From Corallococcus sp. AS-1-6 (lineage in GTDB: Bacteria > Myxococcota > Myxococcia > Myxococcales > Myxococcaceae), in NCBI RefSeq assembly GCF_020037015.1, contig NZ_JAIQDE010000013.1, positions 62,001 to 126,000 on the forward strand: a stretch of 64,000 nucleotides of DNA, in the 5' to 3' direction. Positions 17,510 to 27,324 of the stretch are shown in pieces (position 1 is the stretch's first letter; every line of letters begins with the position of its first letter). Made by a program: the position numbers and the translations under genes. The notes below the pieces were generated by a model, which was not told the DNA's origin, did no database searches, and worked only from the letters and a program-made list of their open reading frames with translations.

Positions 17510-18118
17510 ATGCCTCGTACGGCTGACGCCAATGCGGTCCTCCGGGAGAAGACGCGGGAGCGCGTGCTCCAGGCCGCGGTGCGGCTCTTCTCCCGGCACG
17601 GCTTCGACGGGACCAGCGTCCGCGCGCTCGCGCAGGAGGCGGACATCGCCGTGGGGCTGCTCTATTCGCACTTCGAGTCGAAGGAGGCGGTGCTCCTGGC
17701 GCTGATGCAGTCGTCGATGCTGGACGTCGCGCGGACGCTGGAGGTGGCGGACCTGGAGCCCACCGCGCGAGGGTTCGTCACGGCGCTGCTCACGTCCGCC
17801 GTGGAGATGATGGACGCGCACCGGGACCTCTGGCGGCTGAGCCAGGGCCTGCGTCACCAGCCGGAGGTGCTGGCGCGGCTGAAGCTGCCGCTGGAGCACT
17901 TCCTGGGGGCCACGCACCAGCGGCTGAGAGAGGCGCTGGCCGCGCGCGGTGTGCCCGAGGCTGAAATTGAAGCGCGGGTGCTCTTCGCCATGGTGGAGGG
18001 CCTCTCCCAGCAATACGTGCAGCACGAAGGCGACTACCCCGCAGCCGCGGTGATCCGGGCCGCGGCCCGGCGGTGGCCCGCGACCTCCTCACGCAAGCGA
18101 AAGGCAGACACCCCATGA
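17510..18118 (+). CDS. TetR/AcrR-family transcriptional repressor
   Basis: This is a 202-residue regulator. The N-terminal helix-turn-helix is typical (RVLQAAVRLFSRHGFDGTSV, then IAVGLLYSHFESKEAVLLAL). The C-terminal helical ligand domain has no recognisable specificity. ATG 17510 is chosen because it directly follows the palindromic operator, while the longer reading frame would place the operator inside the gene. The last codon overlaps the start of the alpha/beta hydrolase gene (ATGA), so the two are co-translated. The regulator probably represses the hydrolase/lipase operon until a ligand, perhaps a hydrolase substrate, is bound. Confidence 0.9.
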   Translation: MPRTADANAVLREKTRERVLQAAVRLFSRHGFDGTSVRALAQEADIAVGLLYSHFESKEAVLLALMQSSMLDVARTLEVADLEPTARGFVTALLTSAVEMMDAHRDLWRLSQGLRHQPEVLARLKLPLEHFLGATHQRLREALAARGVPEAEIEARVLFAMVEGLSQQYVQHEGDYPAAAVIRAAARRWPATSSRKRKADTP

Positions 18119-18957
18119 AGCGCTTGAAGGTTCCCGGCGGTGAGATGGCGTGGTGGGAGGAAGGGCAGGGCACGCCGGTGGTGCTGGTGCACGGGACGCC
18201 TTCGTCGTCGCGCGAGTGGCGGGACGTGGCCCGGCGGCTCTCACCGTCCTACCGCGTGCTCGCGCCGGAGCACCTGGGCTTCGGTGACAGCGAGCGGCCC
18301 GGGGACTGGCGCACCTATTCGCTGCCCTGGCACGTGGAGAACCTGCGCGCGTGGTTCGACCAGATGTCGCTGGGGCCCTTCCACCTGGTGGTGCATGACT
18401 TTGGCGGGCCCATCGCGTTGCCGCTCGCCATCGCGGCGCCGGAGCGCGTGCTGAGCCTCACCGTGGTGCAGAGCTGGCTGTGGGACCTGAAGGGCCCCAA
18501 TGTCGACAACGCGCTGATGCGGTGGCTGTACCTGTCCTGGAACTTCTCCGCGCGGACGCTGGTGAAGATGTCCTGGGGGCGCCGCGCGAAGCTGACGCGG
18601 GAGCTGCACCAGTCCTTCATGTCTCAATTCCCGGACCGGGCGTCACGGATGGGCACGTGGGGCTTCGCGCGCTCCATCTCCCACGAAGGCCCGTGGATGG
18701 AGGAGCAGGGGCAGGGCCTGGGCCGGCTCGCGGACCTCCCGTCGCTGATCATCTGGGGCAAGGCGGACAAGGTCGTGAAGCCCGAGCACCTGTCTCGGTG
18801 GCGGCAGGCGCTGCCCCGGGCGCGGGTGCTGGAGCTGGAGGACGTGGGCCACTTCCCGCAGCTCGAAGCGCCTGACGCGGTGGGGGCCGCGCTGGTGGAG
18901 CAGATGGCGCGTGTGGGTCAGCCCCGCTCCATTGACGACGTGTCGCCGGCGCCCGTT
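18115..18957 (+). CDS. Alpha/beta hydrolase with aspartate nucleophile (haloalkane-dehalogenase-like)
   Basis: This is a 281-residue cytosolic hydrolase. The oxyanion motif is HGTPSSS (26-32). The nucleophile elbow reads VVHDFGG, putting Asp95 where most hydrolases have Ser. The acid lies in GKADKVV and the His in DVGHFPQLE. An Asp nucleophile is the mark of dehalogenases and epoxide hydrolases. Most haloalkane dehalogenases have Trp after it, as a halide ligand; here it is Phe96, so the natural substrate is uncertain. It starts within the TetR stop codon and is followed 37-40 bp later by the lipase gene, implying one operon. The TGA ends at 18960 if the stop codon is included. Confidence 0.8.
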
Positions 18958-18997
18958 TGATTCACGGCGTCCGCTGCTGCTCCCCAGGAGTCACCCC

Positions 18998-20677
18998 GTG
19001 CCTCATCCCAATGCCGAGACGGCGCTGGACATGCTGGAGTACTGCCGCTTCGCCTACAAGGCGTACGCCCAGGGGTGTGTGTACCCGATGGATCCGTTCT
19101 ACGAATCCCATGGGGCCGGGATGTGGCAGGGCGCGCGGGACCGGGTGCTGGCCCAGGTGCACAAGCTGCTCGGCAGCGAAGCGGACATCCACAAGTTCGA
19201 CCCCATTGAATACGACTTGAAGACCCCGCCGAACCCCCGGGACGGGGTCGTGTACCGGGGCGGCACGGGAGACGCTCCGTACATCCTGTTCCAACCCCGG
19301 GAGCTGGACCGCTCCATCTCCTTCTCCAAGGGCGTGGACCTGGAAGGGGAGGACATTCCCATCAAGGTCCAGGACTTCTTCGGGGAGAAGACGCTGCTGG
19401 GCCTGGAGCACTCCGAGGCGAGCGGTACGAAGCGCTGCTGCTACTTCCAGGGCAAGACGGGGATGACGCAGACGCACCCGAAGGCGGGCTGGCCCAGTTG
19501 GATGGGCGCCGCCATCTACGACCCCGGCCTCGAGCGGCTGACGGTCGTCTTCCGAGGCAGCCGGAGCGGGAGCGGCGGACGCGCGCTGGGGCAGGCGCTG
19601 GTCAGCAGCGTGGGGAGCCCGGACTGGGTCACCGACATGAACCACCTGAAGGAGGTGAGGGTCGGCCGGTTCAGCAACGCGAAGCTGTCCGCCGGCTTCT
19701 GGTACGCCTACAAGAGCTGCCAGGAGTCCCTGGCGGCGGCCTGCCTGGAGGCGATGCACGGCCGCGTCCCCCGGGAGATCATCTTCACCGGACACAGCCT
19801 GGGTGGCGCGCTCGCGCAGTGCGCCTATCTGGACCTGGCGGGCGGCACGCTGCTGGAGAAGGTCTACGCGAAGATCAAGAGCCGGGTGAGCGTCTGCTGT
19901 TACGCCATCTCCGCGCCGCCCGTCGTGCTCGGGGCGGACTCGAAGGCCAAGCTGGAGCTGCACATCGGCGGGGACGCGCAGGTGTTCCACTACTTCTCGC
20001 CGTACGACGCCGTGCACAACAGCAAGAAGGTGAAGACCTCCGCGGTGACGGCCGTGAACTCGGTGGTGGGCCTGTTCACGCATCCGCTCACGTCGCCGTG
20101 TCACCTGGGCGTGGAGATTCCCCTGAAGGACTGCACGCAGGCCTTCCCGGACGCGCATGAGCCCGAGGAGGTGCGCAAGGGGCTCGTCGGGCTCATCCGG
20201 AAGGAGAGCCGGATGGGCCTGCCCGCGGACCCGGGCTTCTGGCCCACGTTCTCCTTCAACCCCACCGGCCCGTGGGGGGCGTCGGTGCGGCCGGGTGGGG
20301 ACTGGGCCGCGGAGGCGCTCGCGGCGCACCTGAAGATCGCGCTCATCACCAGCGTCTCGGAGTCGCGGGCGCGGGTGCGCGCGCAGCTCTGGGCGGACGT
20401 GGTCAAGGGCAGTGGGAAGAAGAAGGGCGACTACGAGGTCGTGGACGACACGGATGGGGCCTCGTTCGACGCCTTCTCCGATGCGTGTGGCCTGGTGGCG
20501 GAGCTGAGCAATCCCTTCACGGACAACCGCTCACGGAACAAGACGCAGCTACGGGCCCTGCGCAACGAGATGATCAAGTCCTACCAGGGCGCCTCGGGGC
20601 ACAAGGCCTCCTCCAGCGTCTACTTCGTCATGCTCCAGTACCTGACCGCCGCGCAGTACGGGCTCGACATCGTTTGA
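18998..20677 (+). CDS. Class 3 lipase-family protein
   Basis: This is a protein of 559 residues with the lipase class 3 core: TVVFRGSRSG, then FTGHSLGGALAQ with the nucleophile Ser, and a later His in the FSPYDAVHNSKKV region or beyond. No signal peptide is visible, so it is cytosolic or exported by a non-classical route. The GTG at 18998 is chosen because AGGAG precedes it by seven bases; upstream codons overlap the hydrolase gene and carry no lipase homology. It is the third gene of the TetR operon. The C-terminal 150 residues are unassigned. Confidence 0.8.
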   Translation: MPHPNAETALDMLEYCRFAYKAYAQGCVYPMDPFYESHGAGMWQGARDRVLAQVHKLLGSEADIHKFDPIEYDLKTPPNPRDGVVYRGGTGDAPYILFQPRELDRSISFSKGVDLEGEDIPIKVQDFFGEKTLLGLEHSEASGTKRCCYFQGKTGMTQTHPKAGWPSWMGAAIYDPGLERLTVVFRGSRSGSGGRALGQALVSSVGSPDWVTDMNHLKEVRVGRFSNAKLSAGFWYAYKSCQESLAAACLEAMHGRVPREIIFTGHSLGGALAQCAYLDLAGGTLLEKVYAKIKSRVSVCCYAISAPPVVLGADSKAKLELHIGGDAQVFHYFSPYDAVHNSKKVKTSAVTAVNSVVGLFTHPLTSPCHLGVEIPLKDCTQAFPDAHEPEEVRKGLVGLIRKESRMGLPADPGFWPTFSFNPTGPWGASVRPGGDWAAEALAAHLKIALITSVSESRARVRAQLWADVVKGSGKKKGDYEVVDDTDGASFDAFSDACGLVAELSNPFTDNRSRNKTQLRALRNEMIKSYQGASGHKASSSVYFVMLQYLTAAQYGLDIV

Positions 20678-20710
20678 GTCAGACGGCGGATGCGGGGGCG
20701 CTCGGAGGCC

Positions 20711-21232
20711 TCACTTCCGGTTCGCGCAGAAGGGGGCGTCGAAGGTCCCTGACAGGTCCGTCTTCGTTCCGGTGGACTTCTCCTGGACCTGGACCTCGAA
20801 GCTGCCAACGAGCCGGTCCGTCGTGGCGGTCGTCAGTTTGATGCTCCCGCTGGTGGCCACCGCGACGGTCTCCGGTTCTCCGTCCGCGAGGCTCTGCTGG
20901 ATCTGGACGAACCCGGGACTGCTGGCGGTGCCGACCTCGAAGGTCCCTGTCGCAGGGGGACCGATGACCGAGACCATCACGTAGCGGGCCGGCGGAAGGA
21001 CATAGCCGGCGTCCGCGGCGCTCGTGCAGAAGCCGGAGAAGTCGCTGTCGGCCAGGACGGCAATCGAGAGCGAGGTCCCGCCGTCGGGGCTGCGCGGGAG
21101 CAGCTCGCCGGACCAGGTCACCGGGAAGGCCTTGTCGCCCTGCAGGGACCCTACGCCCTCCGGCTGCTCCGACTTGGAGTCACAGGCAGGGAGGAAGAGC
21201 AGTCCGATGATGGGAAGGAGGGTCAGGCGCAT
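20711..21232 (-). CDS. Small lipoprotein, unknown function
   Basis: This is a 173-residue protein with a clear lipoprotein signal (MRLTLLPIIGLLFLPACDS; lipobox LPAC). The mature part is beta-rich with one conspicuous pair of cysteines (around FCTSAADAGY and at the C-terminus, PFCANRK). It resembles many myxobacterial outer-membrane-facing lipoproteins but matches no family I recognise. It is convergent with the lipase gene and stands alone. Confidence 0.75.
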   Translation of the reverse strand: MRLTLLPIIGLLFLPACDSKSEQPEGVGSLQGDKAFPVTWSGELLPRSPDGGTSLSIAVLADSDFSGFCTSAADAGYVLPPARYVMVSVIGPPATGTFEVGTASSPGFVQIQQSLADGEPETVAVATSGSIKLTTATTDRLVGSFEVQVQEKSTGTKTDLSGTFDAPFCANRK

Positions 21233-21271
21233 GGGGCGTCCTCGATGAGCGGGGCAGGTGCTCCGGGGATC

Positions 21272-22069
21272 CTATGCGAACAGGGGGCGGGACGGGGGTG
21301 CGCGCGTCGCGACGAGGAACAGCCGGGGGAAGGGCAGCAGGACCGTCCCGTCGGGCAGGGCCGGGTAGGCCCGGGCAATCCCTTCCAGATAGCGGCCGAG
21401 GAAGGCTGTCTTCTCGCCTGCGTCGAGCGGTTCGAGGAAGGGCCGGAGACCCGAGCCCTTGAACCACTCCACCACCGCGCTGGCGCCTCCGGTCAGCGGG
21501 TGGAAGTAGGTCGTGCGCCAGACATCCACCGTGGCGCCGGCGTCGCGCAGCACGCGGAAGTACCAGCCGGCATCGTGGCGCTCCGTCCGGGCGCTCGCGG
21601 CTCCCTTCAGCGTGTCCGCCCAGGGCCCGGCGCTGGCGGTCTCCCGCATCAGCCGGTGGGACGGCTCCTCCAGGTTGTCCGGCATCTGCACGGCGAGGCT
21701 TCCACCCTCCGCCAGCTTGTGGAGGAGCGCGGGCAGCAGCGTGGCGTGGTCCGGCACCCACTGGAGCACCGCGTTCGCCAGGATGACGTCGTAGGGGCCC
21801 GGGTCGCTCCAGGTCGCGATGTCTCCCAGGTCGAAGCGCACGTCCGGCAGGCGCTTGCGCGCCGCGGTGAGCATGTCCGGTGAGCTGTCCATTCCGGTGA
21901 TGGCGGCCTCGGGGAAGCGGGCGCGAAGCAGCTCCGTGGAGTTGCCGGGGCCGCAGCCGATGTCCGCCGCGCGCTTCACGTCGGCCGAGGAGACCCGCGC
22001 GAGCAGGTCCCGGATGGGGCGGTTCCGTTCGTCCTCGAAGCGCGTGTACTGCGCCGCTGACCAGTCCAT
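21272..22069 (-). CDS. tam: Trans-aconitate 2-methyltransferase
   Basis: This 265-residue SAM-dependent methyltransferase probably methylates trans-aconitate, an inhibitor of the citric acid cycle formed from cis-aconitate. The start ([20 protein letters not shown]) is the usual Tam signature, followed by the SAM motif [13 protein letters not shown] and motif [15 protein letters not shown] (ANAVLQW). Length agrees with E. coli Tam (252). ATG 22069 has AAGGGGA upstream. It is monocistronic as far as can be seen. A closely related malonyl-ACP methyltransferase role is less likely because of the N-terminal signature. Confidence 0.9.
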   Translation of the reverse strand: MDWSAAQYTRFEDERNRPIRDLLARVSSADVKRAADIGCGPGNSTELLRARFPEAAITGMDSSPDMLTAARKRLPDVRFDLGDIATWSDPGPYDVILANAVLQWVPDHATLLPALLHKLAEGGSLAVQMPDNLEEPSHRLMRETASAGPWADTLKGAASARTERHDAGWYFRVLRDAGATVDVWRTTYFHPLTGGASAVVEWFKGSGLRPFLEPLDAGEKTAFLGRYLEGIARAYPALPDGTVLLPFPRLFLVATRAPPSRPLFA

Positions 22070-22174
22070 GGGCGTCCCCTTTTTCGGGAACCTATCGCGT
22101 CATGGCGGTGTCATGGGGTGGCCATGTCTTGGCGGGCATGAGCTCGCCATTCGCGGATGGGTTAGCGTTCAATC

Positions 22175-25100
22175 ATGCGCCTCTTTCGTGCTTCCGCCGT
22201 CGTGTTGCTGATGGGCGTCCTCGCCTCGGGGTGCAAACGGGACGCGGACGCGCCTCCCAGGGCCGCCGCTCCGAGCGCGCCGCCAGCGCCCTTCATCCAG
22301 GCGGGGCTGGTGGCGCCCGTCACCGTCGCGGGACAGCCGGACACGGGAGAGGTGGACCTCGCGGCGCTGCGCGACTCCGTGGCGGATCCCAAGGTGCTCT
22401 CCGAAGCCGAGGTCGCGGCGCTCTCGCCGGCCGGCAACCGTCCACCCGGGGCTCCGGGGCCCGCGGGTGCGCCCGTTCCGCCGAGACCGCGCGCCGTCGA
22501 GGCCCCCGGACTCGGGGAGACGGAGGCGTTGCCGGCCGCGGCGAACGAGGAGCTGGCACGCTCCGAGATGCGGGAGCGCGAGGCGCGTGCACGTGAAGAG
22601 CTCCGGGCCGCGGCCGACACCCAGGCGCGCGCCGAGCCGGAATCGGATGGCATCGAGGGCGGTGTCGTCGGAGGCGTCATTGGCGGCATGTCTGGAGTGC
22701 CAGCTCCTTCCGCCGCGCCCCCTCCTTCGGAGCAGCGCCGCAATCAGTTCATGCAGGTCATCAGGGGTGGCAGTGGCGCAGGCGCTGGAGGTTTTGGCTC
22801 CGGCTCCGGGCTGATGCCCGCGAAGAAGCAGGCCGCCAGGGCGGAGGATGCTCCGAAGCCGCTGCTGCCTCGTGTGGAGGCCACGCCTCGCGCCGCCAAG
22901 GTGCTGGTGATGGGGGATGACGGCCGCTACCAGCCCCTCAAGGCCCGCGCAGTGCGCGTCGTGACGTACATCCAGGGCGCCCGGGCGCGGACCGTGGTCG
23001 ATCACCTCTTCGAGAACGACTCCGGCCGCAACCTGGAGGGCACGTTCTATTACCCGCTGCCCGGCGGCGCGACGGTGGCGGGCTTCGCGCTGTACTCGGG
23101 GGCGGTGGCGGTGGACACGCCCTCGCTGTTCCAGTCGCCGGACCTGCTGCCTCCCCTGGGGGAGGACTCGGTGGAGCTGGAGCGGCTCGCGGCCTCCGCG
23201 CCGCCCTCGGCCCGGGGCGCGAAGCGCTCCTGGGGTGACATCCAGGAGGCCCGCGTCGTGGAGCAGAAGCGCGCGCGGGAGGTGTACGAGGACGTCGTGC
23301 GCCGCAACGTGGACCCCGCGCTGCTCGAATGGTCGGGCGCGTCCACGTTCAGTGCCCGCGTCTTCCCCCTGCCGCCCAGGTCCCTCAAGCGCGTCGTCAT
23401 CGCGTATGAGCAGACGCTCCTCTTCGACGGAACCCACCTGCGCTACACGTGGCCGCTGCCTCCTGACGCGGGCAAGGAGTTGCGTGTCACCGCTCGGGTC
23501 CACGTGGATCCCCGCCAGGTCTCGCAGGTCCTCGTGCAGCCGGAGGCGGTGGTCACGAAGCGCGGCAAGCTGGACGCCTGGTGGGTCTACGACCTTCCCA
23601 AGCTCGCCGGGGACGGAGCGCTGAGCGTGGCCCTGAAGCCCCAGGGCGCGGACGCGGACGTGCTGGTGGGCTCGGACGACGCGGGGCTTCCGGGCCGCGC
23701 CTTCCACGCGCGGGTGCGGCTGCCGGAGCGGCTCACCTCGGGCGCGGAGGGGCCTGCCACGGGCCGCGCGGTGCTGGTGGTGGACACGTCCCTGTCCGCC
23801 GAGGACGGCAACGCGTGGGCCATCCAGGCGGCCACGCTGCGCGCCCTCCTGGAGAAGGACGCGACGCTGAAGGAGTACGCGGTGCTCCTCTTCGACGTGC
23901 GTCCGCGCTGGCTGCACGGGCCGGGCTTCCGCCCGAACGACGCGGCGAACCGGCAGGCCAGCTTCGCGGAGTTGGAGCGCGTCTTCCTGGAGGGCGCGTC
24001 CCATGTGGACGGCGCGCTGGAGGAACTGGACCGCGCCGGGCGTGAGTGGCTCAAGCCCTCCGCGCCGGGAGAGCGGGTGACGGCCTTCCTTCTCTCCGAC
24101 GGCAACATCACGTGGGGGCAGAGCCGCGTGGACGCGCTGCTGTCCCGGCACCCGTGCGTGGAGTCGCTGCGCTGGGTGACGTACCGCTTCGGCGAGGCGG
24201 CGGTGAACACGGAGCTCTTCGACGCGCTGGCCCGCTCCAGCGGCGGGCGTGTCGTGAACGTCCTGTCCGCGGCGGAGGTGGACGCCGCCGCGAAGGCGCA
24301 CCGCGCGGCGTCCGTGGTGCTGTCCCGCGTGTCGGTGGTGGGCGCGGACGTGAAGGACCTGGTGGTGGCGGGCCGGCCCCGGCTCGTCTTCCCCGGACAG
24401 GAGCTGCAGGTGGCGGGGCGGCTGCCGGGCAAGGGGGAGGCGGCGTTGGAGGTGGTGACCCAGGCCGGCACCGGGCCCGAGCGCACGCTGCGCATCGACC
24501 TTCCGGCGGACGCCCACAGCACGTTCGCGCCCCGGGCGTGGGCGGAGCTCTTCGTGTCCCAGTGGGTGTCCCTGGATGACGAGCGCCTGGACCGGATGGT
24601 GGTGGCGCTCAGCCAGCACTACCGGCTGGCCAACGCCCGCGCGTCCATGCTCGTGCTGGAGTCCGAGGGCGATTACACGCGCTACGCCATCCGCGACGAG
24701 CAGGTGGACCTGGCGAACCTGGAGTCGCTGCGGCGCAGGGAGGAGGATCAGCGCCGCGACAAGCTGCTGGGCATCGCGCTGGACGACGTGCCCGCCGAAG
24801 GCCGCGCGGTGGTGGCCGGGCTCGCCGGTCAGAAGGGGCTGCCCGCGCTCCTGCGGCGCCAGCCGCTGCGGGACGCGCCCTACGCGGGCGGTGACGAGCG
24901 GATCGCGGCCGAGCTGGCCTACCGCAAGGCGCGGCGGGAGAACCGCGACGACGTGATGATCTACGAGGCCGTGGCGCGCCGCCGCGCCTTCTCCGGGGAC
25001 ACCTGGGGCGCGGTGCGTGCGCTGTCGTCTCCCGTGGAGCTGCGGCCCCGCGACGCGGAGGCGCTGCGGCTGGTGGGGTACGGCCTGCTGGCGCTGGGGC

Positions 25101-25828
25101 AGTACCCGGCGGCGGCGGAGCTCTTCGAGCACGTGCGCCTCAGCCGCCCCTTCGAGGCGCAGGCCTTCCTGGAGGAGGCGCTCGCGCTGGACGCGGCCGG
25201 GCGCTACTCGGAGGCCGCCCGGAACTACGAGATTGTCCTGGCGCGGCCCTGGAGGCGCCATGGCGACGAGCTGCGGACGGTGGCGGCCTTCCACTACGCC
25301 CGGATGCTGGCGGGGCTGGAGCGGCAGCCACGGCTCGCGGAGGTGGCCCCGGTGCTCAAGGCGCGCCGCGCCGGGCTGCGGGGGCCCGGCGGTGAGGGGA
25401 TGTTCGCGGACGTCCGGCCCATCGACTACCAGCTCACCACGCACTGGAACTCGGACAGCACGGACATCGACCTGTGGGTCATCGAGCCGGACGGGGAGAA
25501 GTGCTTCTACCAGCACAAGCAGACGTCGCTGGGCGGGCAGTTGTACTGGGACATCACGGATGGCCTGGGGCCGGAGCTGTACCACGCGCGGAAGGCGGCG
25601 CCGGGGCCGTACCACGTGCTGGTGCACTACTACGGCAACCGCTCGTCGCGGTACGTGGTGCCCACCGCGCTTTTGCTCGTGAGCGACCGGAACGTCTTCA
25701 CGGCCGACGACGCGGCCCAGCGGCGCTTCCAGGTGCGCATCCTGCCCAACACGAACGCGCGTCTGTTGTTGCGGCGAGAGGAGCTGGTGGCGTCGAAGGA
25801 CCGCGTGGCGGCGCAGCCCTCACCGTGA
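22175..25828 (+). CDS. Giant VIT/VWA lipoprotein with TPR region and DUF2135-like C-terminus
   Basis: This protein has 1217 residues. A lipobox (LASGC, Cys20) is followed by a Pro/Ala-rich linker, a VIT domain (about 245-420), a von Willebrand A-like domain (about 528-700) whose metal site DTSLS fits DxSxS, a beta region, helical TPR-like repeats (about 930-1060) and a DUF2135-like beta domain ([17 protein letters not shown]; about 1080-1195). Proteins with VIT plus VWA are thought to take part in surface protein interactions and maturation. The 3' end overlaps the convergent hydrolase by nine bases. The domain order is seen; the role is not known. Confidence 0.8.
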   Translation: MRLFRASAVVLLMGVLASGCKRDADAPPRAAAPSAPPAPFIQAGLVAPVTVAGQPDTGEVDLAALRDSVADPKVLSEAEVAALSPAGNRPPGAPGPAGAPVPPRPRAVEAPGLGETEALPAAANEELARSEMREREARAREELRAAADTQARAEPESDGIEGGVVGGVIGGMSGVPAPSAAPPPSEQRRNQFMQVIRGGSGAGAGGFGSGSGLMPAKKQAARAEDAPKPLLPRVEATPRAAKVLVMGDDGRYQPLKARAVRVVTYIQGARARTVVDHLFENDSGRNLEGTFYYPLPGGATVAGFALYSGAVAVDTPSLFQSPDLLPPLGEDSVELERLAASAPPSARGAKRSWGDIQEARVVEQKRAREVYEDVVRRNVDPALLEWSGASTFSARVFPLPPRSLKRVVIAYEQTLLFDGTHLRYTWPLPPDAGKELRVTARVHVDPRQVSQVLVQPEAVVTKRGKLDAWWVYDLPKLAGDGALSVALKPQGADADVLVGSDDAGLPGRAFHARVRLPERLTSGAEGPATGRAVLVVDTSLSAEDGNAWAIQAATLRALLEKDATLKEYAVLLFDVRPRWLHGPGFRPNDAANRQASFAELERVFLEGASHVDGALEELDRAGREWLKPSAPGERVTAFLLSDGNITWGQSRVDALLSRHPCVESLRWVTYRFGEAAVNTELFDALARSSGGRVVNVLSAAEVDAAAKAHRAASVVLSRVSVVGADVKDLVVAGRPRLVFPGQELQVAGRLPGKGEAALEVVTQAGTGPERTLRIDLPADAHSTFAPRAWAELFVSQWVSLDDERLDRMVVALSQHYRLANARASMLVLESEGDYTRYAIRDEQVDLANLESLRRREEDQRRDKLLGIALDDVPAEGRAVVAGLAGQKGLPALLRRQPLRDAPYAGGDERIAAELAYRKARRENRDDVMIYEAVARRRAFSGDTWGAVRALSSPVELRPRDAEALRLVGYGLLALGQYPAAAELFEHVRLSRPFEAQAFLEEALALDAAGRYSEAARNYEIVLARPWRRHGDELRTVAAFHYARMLAGLERQPRLAEVAPVLKARRAGLRGPGGEGMFADVRPIDYQLTTHWNSDSTDIDLWVIEPDGEKCFYQHKQTSLGGQLYWDITDGLGPELYHARKAAPGPYHVLVHYYGNRSSRYVVPTALLLVSDRNVFTADDAAQRRFQVRILPNTNARLLLRREELVASKDRVAAQPSP

Positions 25829-26902
25829 GGTCCGCTCGCGCGGGGGCTCCGCTTCCTGCGCGAGCAGCCATGCGGCGATGGCCTGCTCACAGGCCTCGGG
25901 GTGGTCCAGGAAGGCGAAGTGCCCGCTGTCCACCTCGAACCAGGTCGCGCGCCGTCCCAGGCGCGTGGCCACGTCCCTCATGATGCGCGTGGGCATCATC
26001 GTGTCGCGGGTGCCCTGCACGAGCAGGACGGGGGCCCGTGGCGCTGGCGCCCGCGCCTCGGCGCCGGAGATCAGCACCAGCCCGCGCAGCTCGATGCCAG
26101 CAGGCAGGGGCCGGCCGCCGAGTACGTGCGCGCCCACCGCGCCGTTGGACAGCCCCGCGAGGTACACGCGGCGGATGCCCTGGTCCCGGAGCCAGACCAG
26201 GGTGCGCTTGAGCGTCCTCGCGCCGTCCGCGCTCCACCAGTCACCCCGGGGACCCACGGAGGGGCAGACGGTCCTCGCGGAGATGGCCCGGGCGGCCCGG
26301 GCCAGTTGCCAGCAATACACGGTGAAGTTGCCGGCGTAGCCGTGGAGCATCACCACGGCCGTGTCGGGGCTCGGCTGCTCGGGCGTGATGACCACCGTGT
26401 CGAAGGCCTCCGGTGACTGGCGCCCCAGCCACGTGGAGATGGCGGGCGTCGCCACCAGCCCCTCCTCCCGGGCGAGCCGGTCGAACGCGGACTCCAGCGC
26501 GGGAATGAACCGCGCCGCGTCCGAGGCGGGGACCCTCCGCGTGCGCCAGAGGACATGGGCCGCGAGGAGCGTGCCGTCGCGCTCGTCCACCAGCCGGTTG
26601 AGGTAGCGCGTCCCCGGCGCGGGCAGGAGCCCGGTGCGCACCCGCGGGCCCTCCGCGCCCACGAGCCGGACCGCCGCGACCGCGACGAGGAGCCCCAGGC
26701 CCGCGCGCGTCAGGCCGCCGCGCGTTCGCCAGGGCTTCGTGAGGAGCCCCAGCGAAAGGACCACGCCTCCCACCGCATAACCCCAGCCTGACGCCGACGC
26801 GCCGATGCAGGCGGCCAGGACGAAGAGCGCGACGGCGGGAGGGCCCACGAGGAGCCCGAGGAGAAAGGCCGCCCTCGCGCGCGGATGCCTTGAAGCGTTC
26901 AT
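25820..26902 (-). CDS. Membrane-anchored alpha/beta hydrolase
   Basis: This is a 360-residue protein with three to four N-terminal hydrophobic helices (about 10-90) and a periplasmic or cytosolic alpha/beta hydrolase domain. The domain has HGYAGN (oxyanion), GLSNGA with the Ser nucleophile, an acid in GTRDTMMP and a His in DSGHFAFLD. The triad is therefore intact. It resembles esterase/thioesterase-like proteins of the DLH superfamily; substrate unknown. Its 3' end overlaps the VIT/VWA gene by nine bases in convergent orientation. Confidence 0.8.
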   Translation of the reverse strand: MNASRHPRARAAFLLGLLVGPPAVALFVLAACIGASASGWGYAVGGVVLSLGLLTKPWRTRGGLTRAGLGLLVAVAAVRLVGAEGPRVRTGLLPAPGTRYLNRLVDERDGTLLAAHVLWRTRRVPASDAARFIPALESAFDRLAREEGLVATPAISTWLGRQSPEAFDTVVITPEQPSPDTAVVMLHGYAGNFTVYCWQLARAARAISARTVCPSVGPRGDWWSADGARTLKRTLVWLRDQGIRRVYLAGLSNGAVGAHVLGGRPLPAGIELRGLVLISGAEARAPAPRAPVLLVQGTRDTMMPTRIMRDVATRLGRRATWFEVDSGHFAFLDHPEACEQAIAAWLLAQEAEPPRERTSR

Positions 26903-26997
26903 GCCGCGAGCATCGCGGCGGGCGCCGCCGGGAGGTCCTCCCCGCTCCCGGGCGGCTCCAGGTCACGGGTGAGCGGTCGTTTTCCCGGGCCCTGCCG

Positions 26998-27231
26998 TCA
27001 CGGGCACTGCGAGATGCAGTACGCGCGGTAGCTGTTGCAGTAGTAGGGGTCGCCGCCGCCGAAGTAACACTGGTAATACTTCTGGTCGCACGCGTCGGTA
27101 CAGGCGCTCGGGACCGCCATCTCGACGACGCGGTTCGCCTCCTCGGGGCTCATGGGCTCCAGCTCCTCGGCGCCGCCGCAGCCCGCGAGCAGTCCAACGG
27201 CCATCAGTCCGGCAATGATTGCCACGCGCAT
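26998..27231 (-). CDS. Small Cys-rich lipoprotein
   Basis: This is a 77-residue protein with lipoprotein signal (LLAGC, Cys18) and six further cysteines spaced as three CxxxC-like pairs in a Tyr-rich tail (CTDACDQKYYQCYFGGGDPY). Disulfides outside the cytoplasm are likely. The 133-residue protein at 46087 is similar in style (acidic EPMSPEEA-like stretch, then Cys-rich tail). No function is known. A good ribosome site (AGGAGA) precedes ATG 27231. Confidence 0.75.
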   Translation of the reverse strand: MRVAIIAGLMAVGLLAGCGGAEELEPMSPEEANRVVEMAVPSACTDACDQKYYQCYFGGGDPYYCNSYRAYCISQCP

Positions 27232-27324
27232 TCACATCTCCTGGTCTTTTGGGGGAAGGGGTGCTGCCCCGCCAGGATAGCGCTGTCTTCCAATGCCGGA
27301 CAATGGGCAGACCCCTTCAATGCC

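Noticed and set aside
22169..25627. 1152-residue minus-strand frame opposite the VIT/VWA gene
   Set aside because: It has shadow composition (Arg/His/Val/Leu), no motifs and no ribosome site; the plus-strand frame has lipobox, VIT and VWA.
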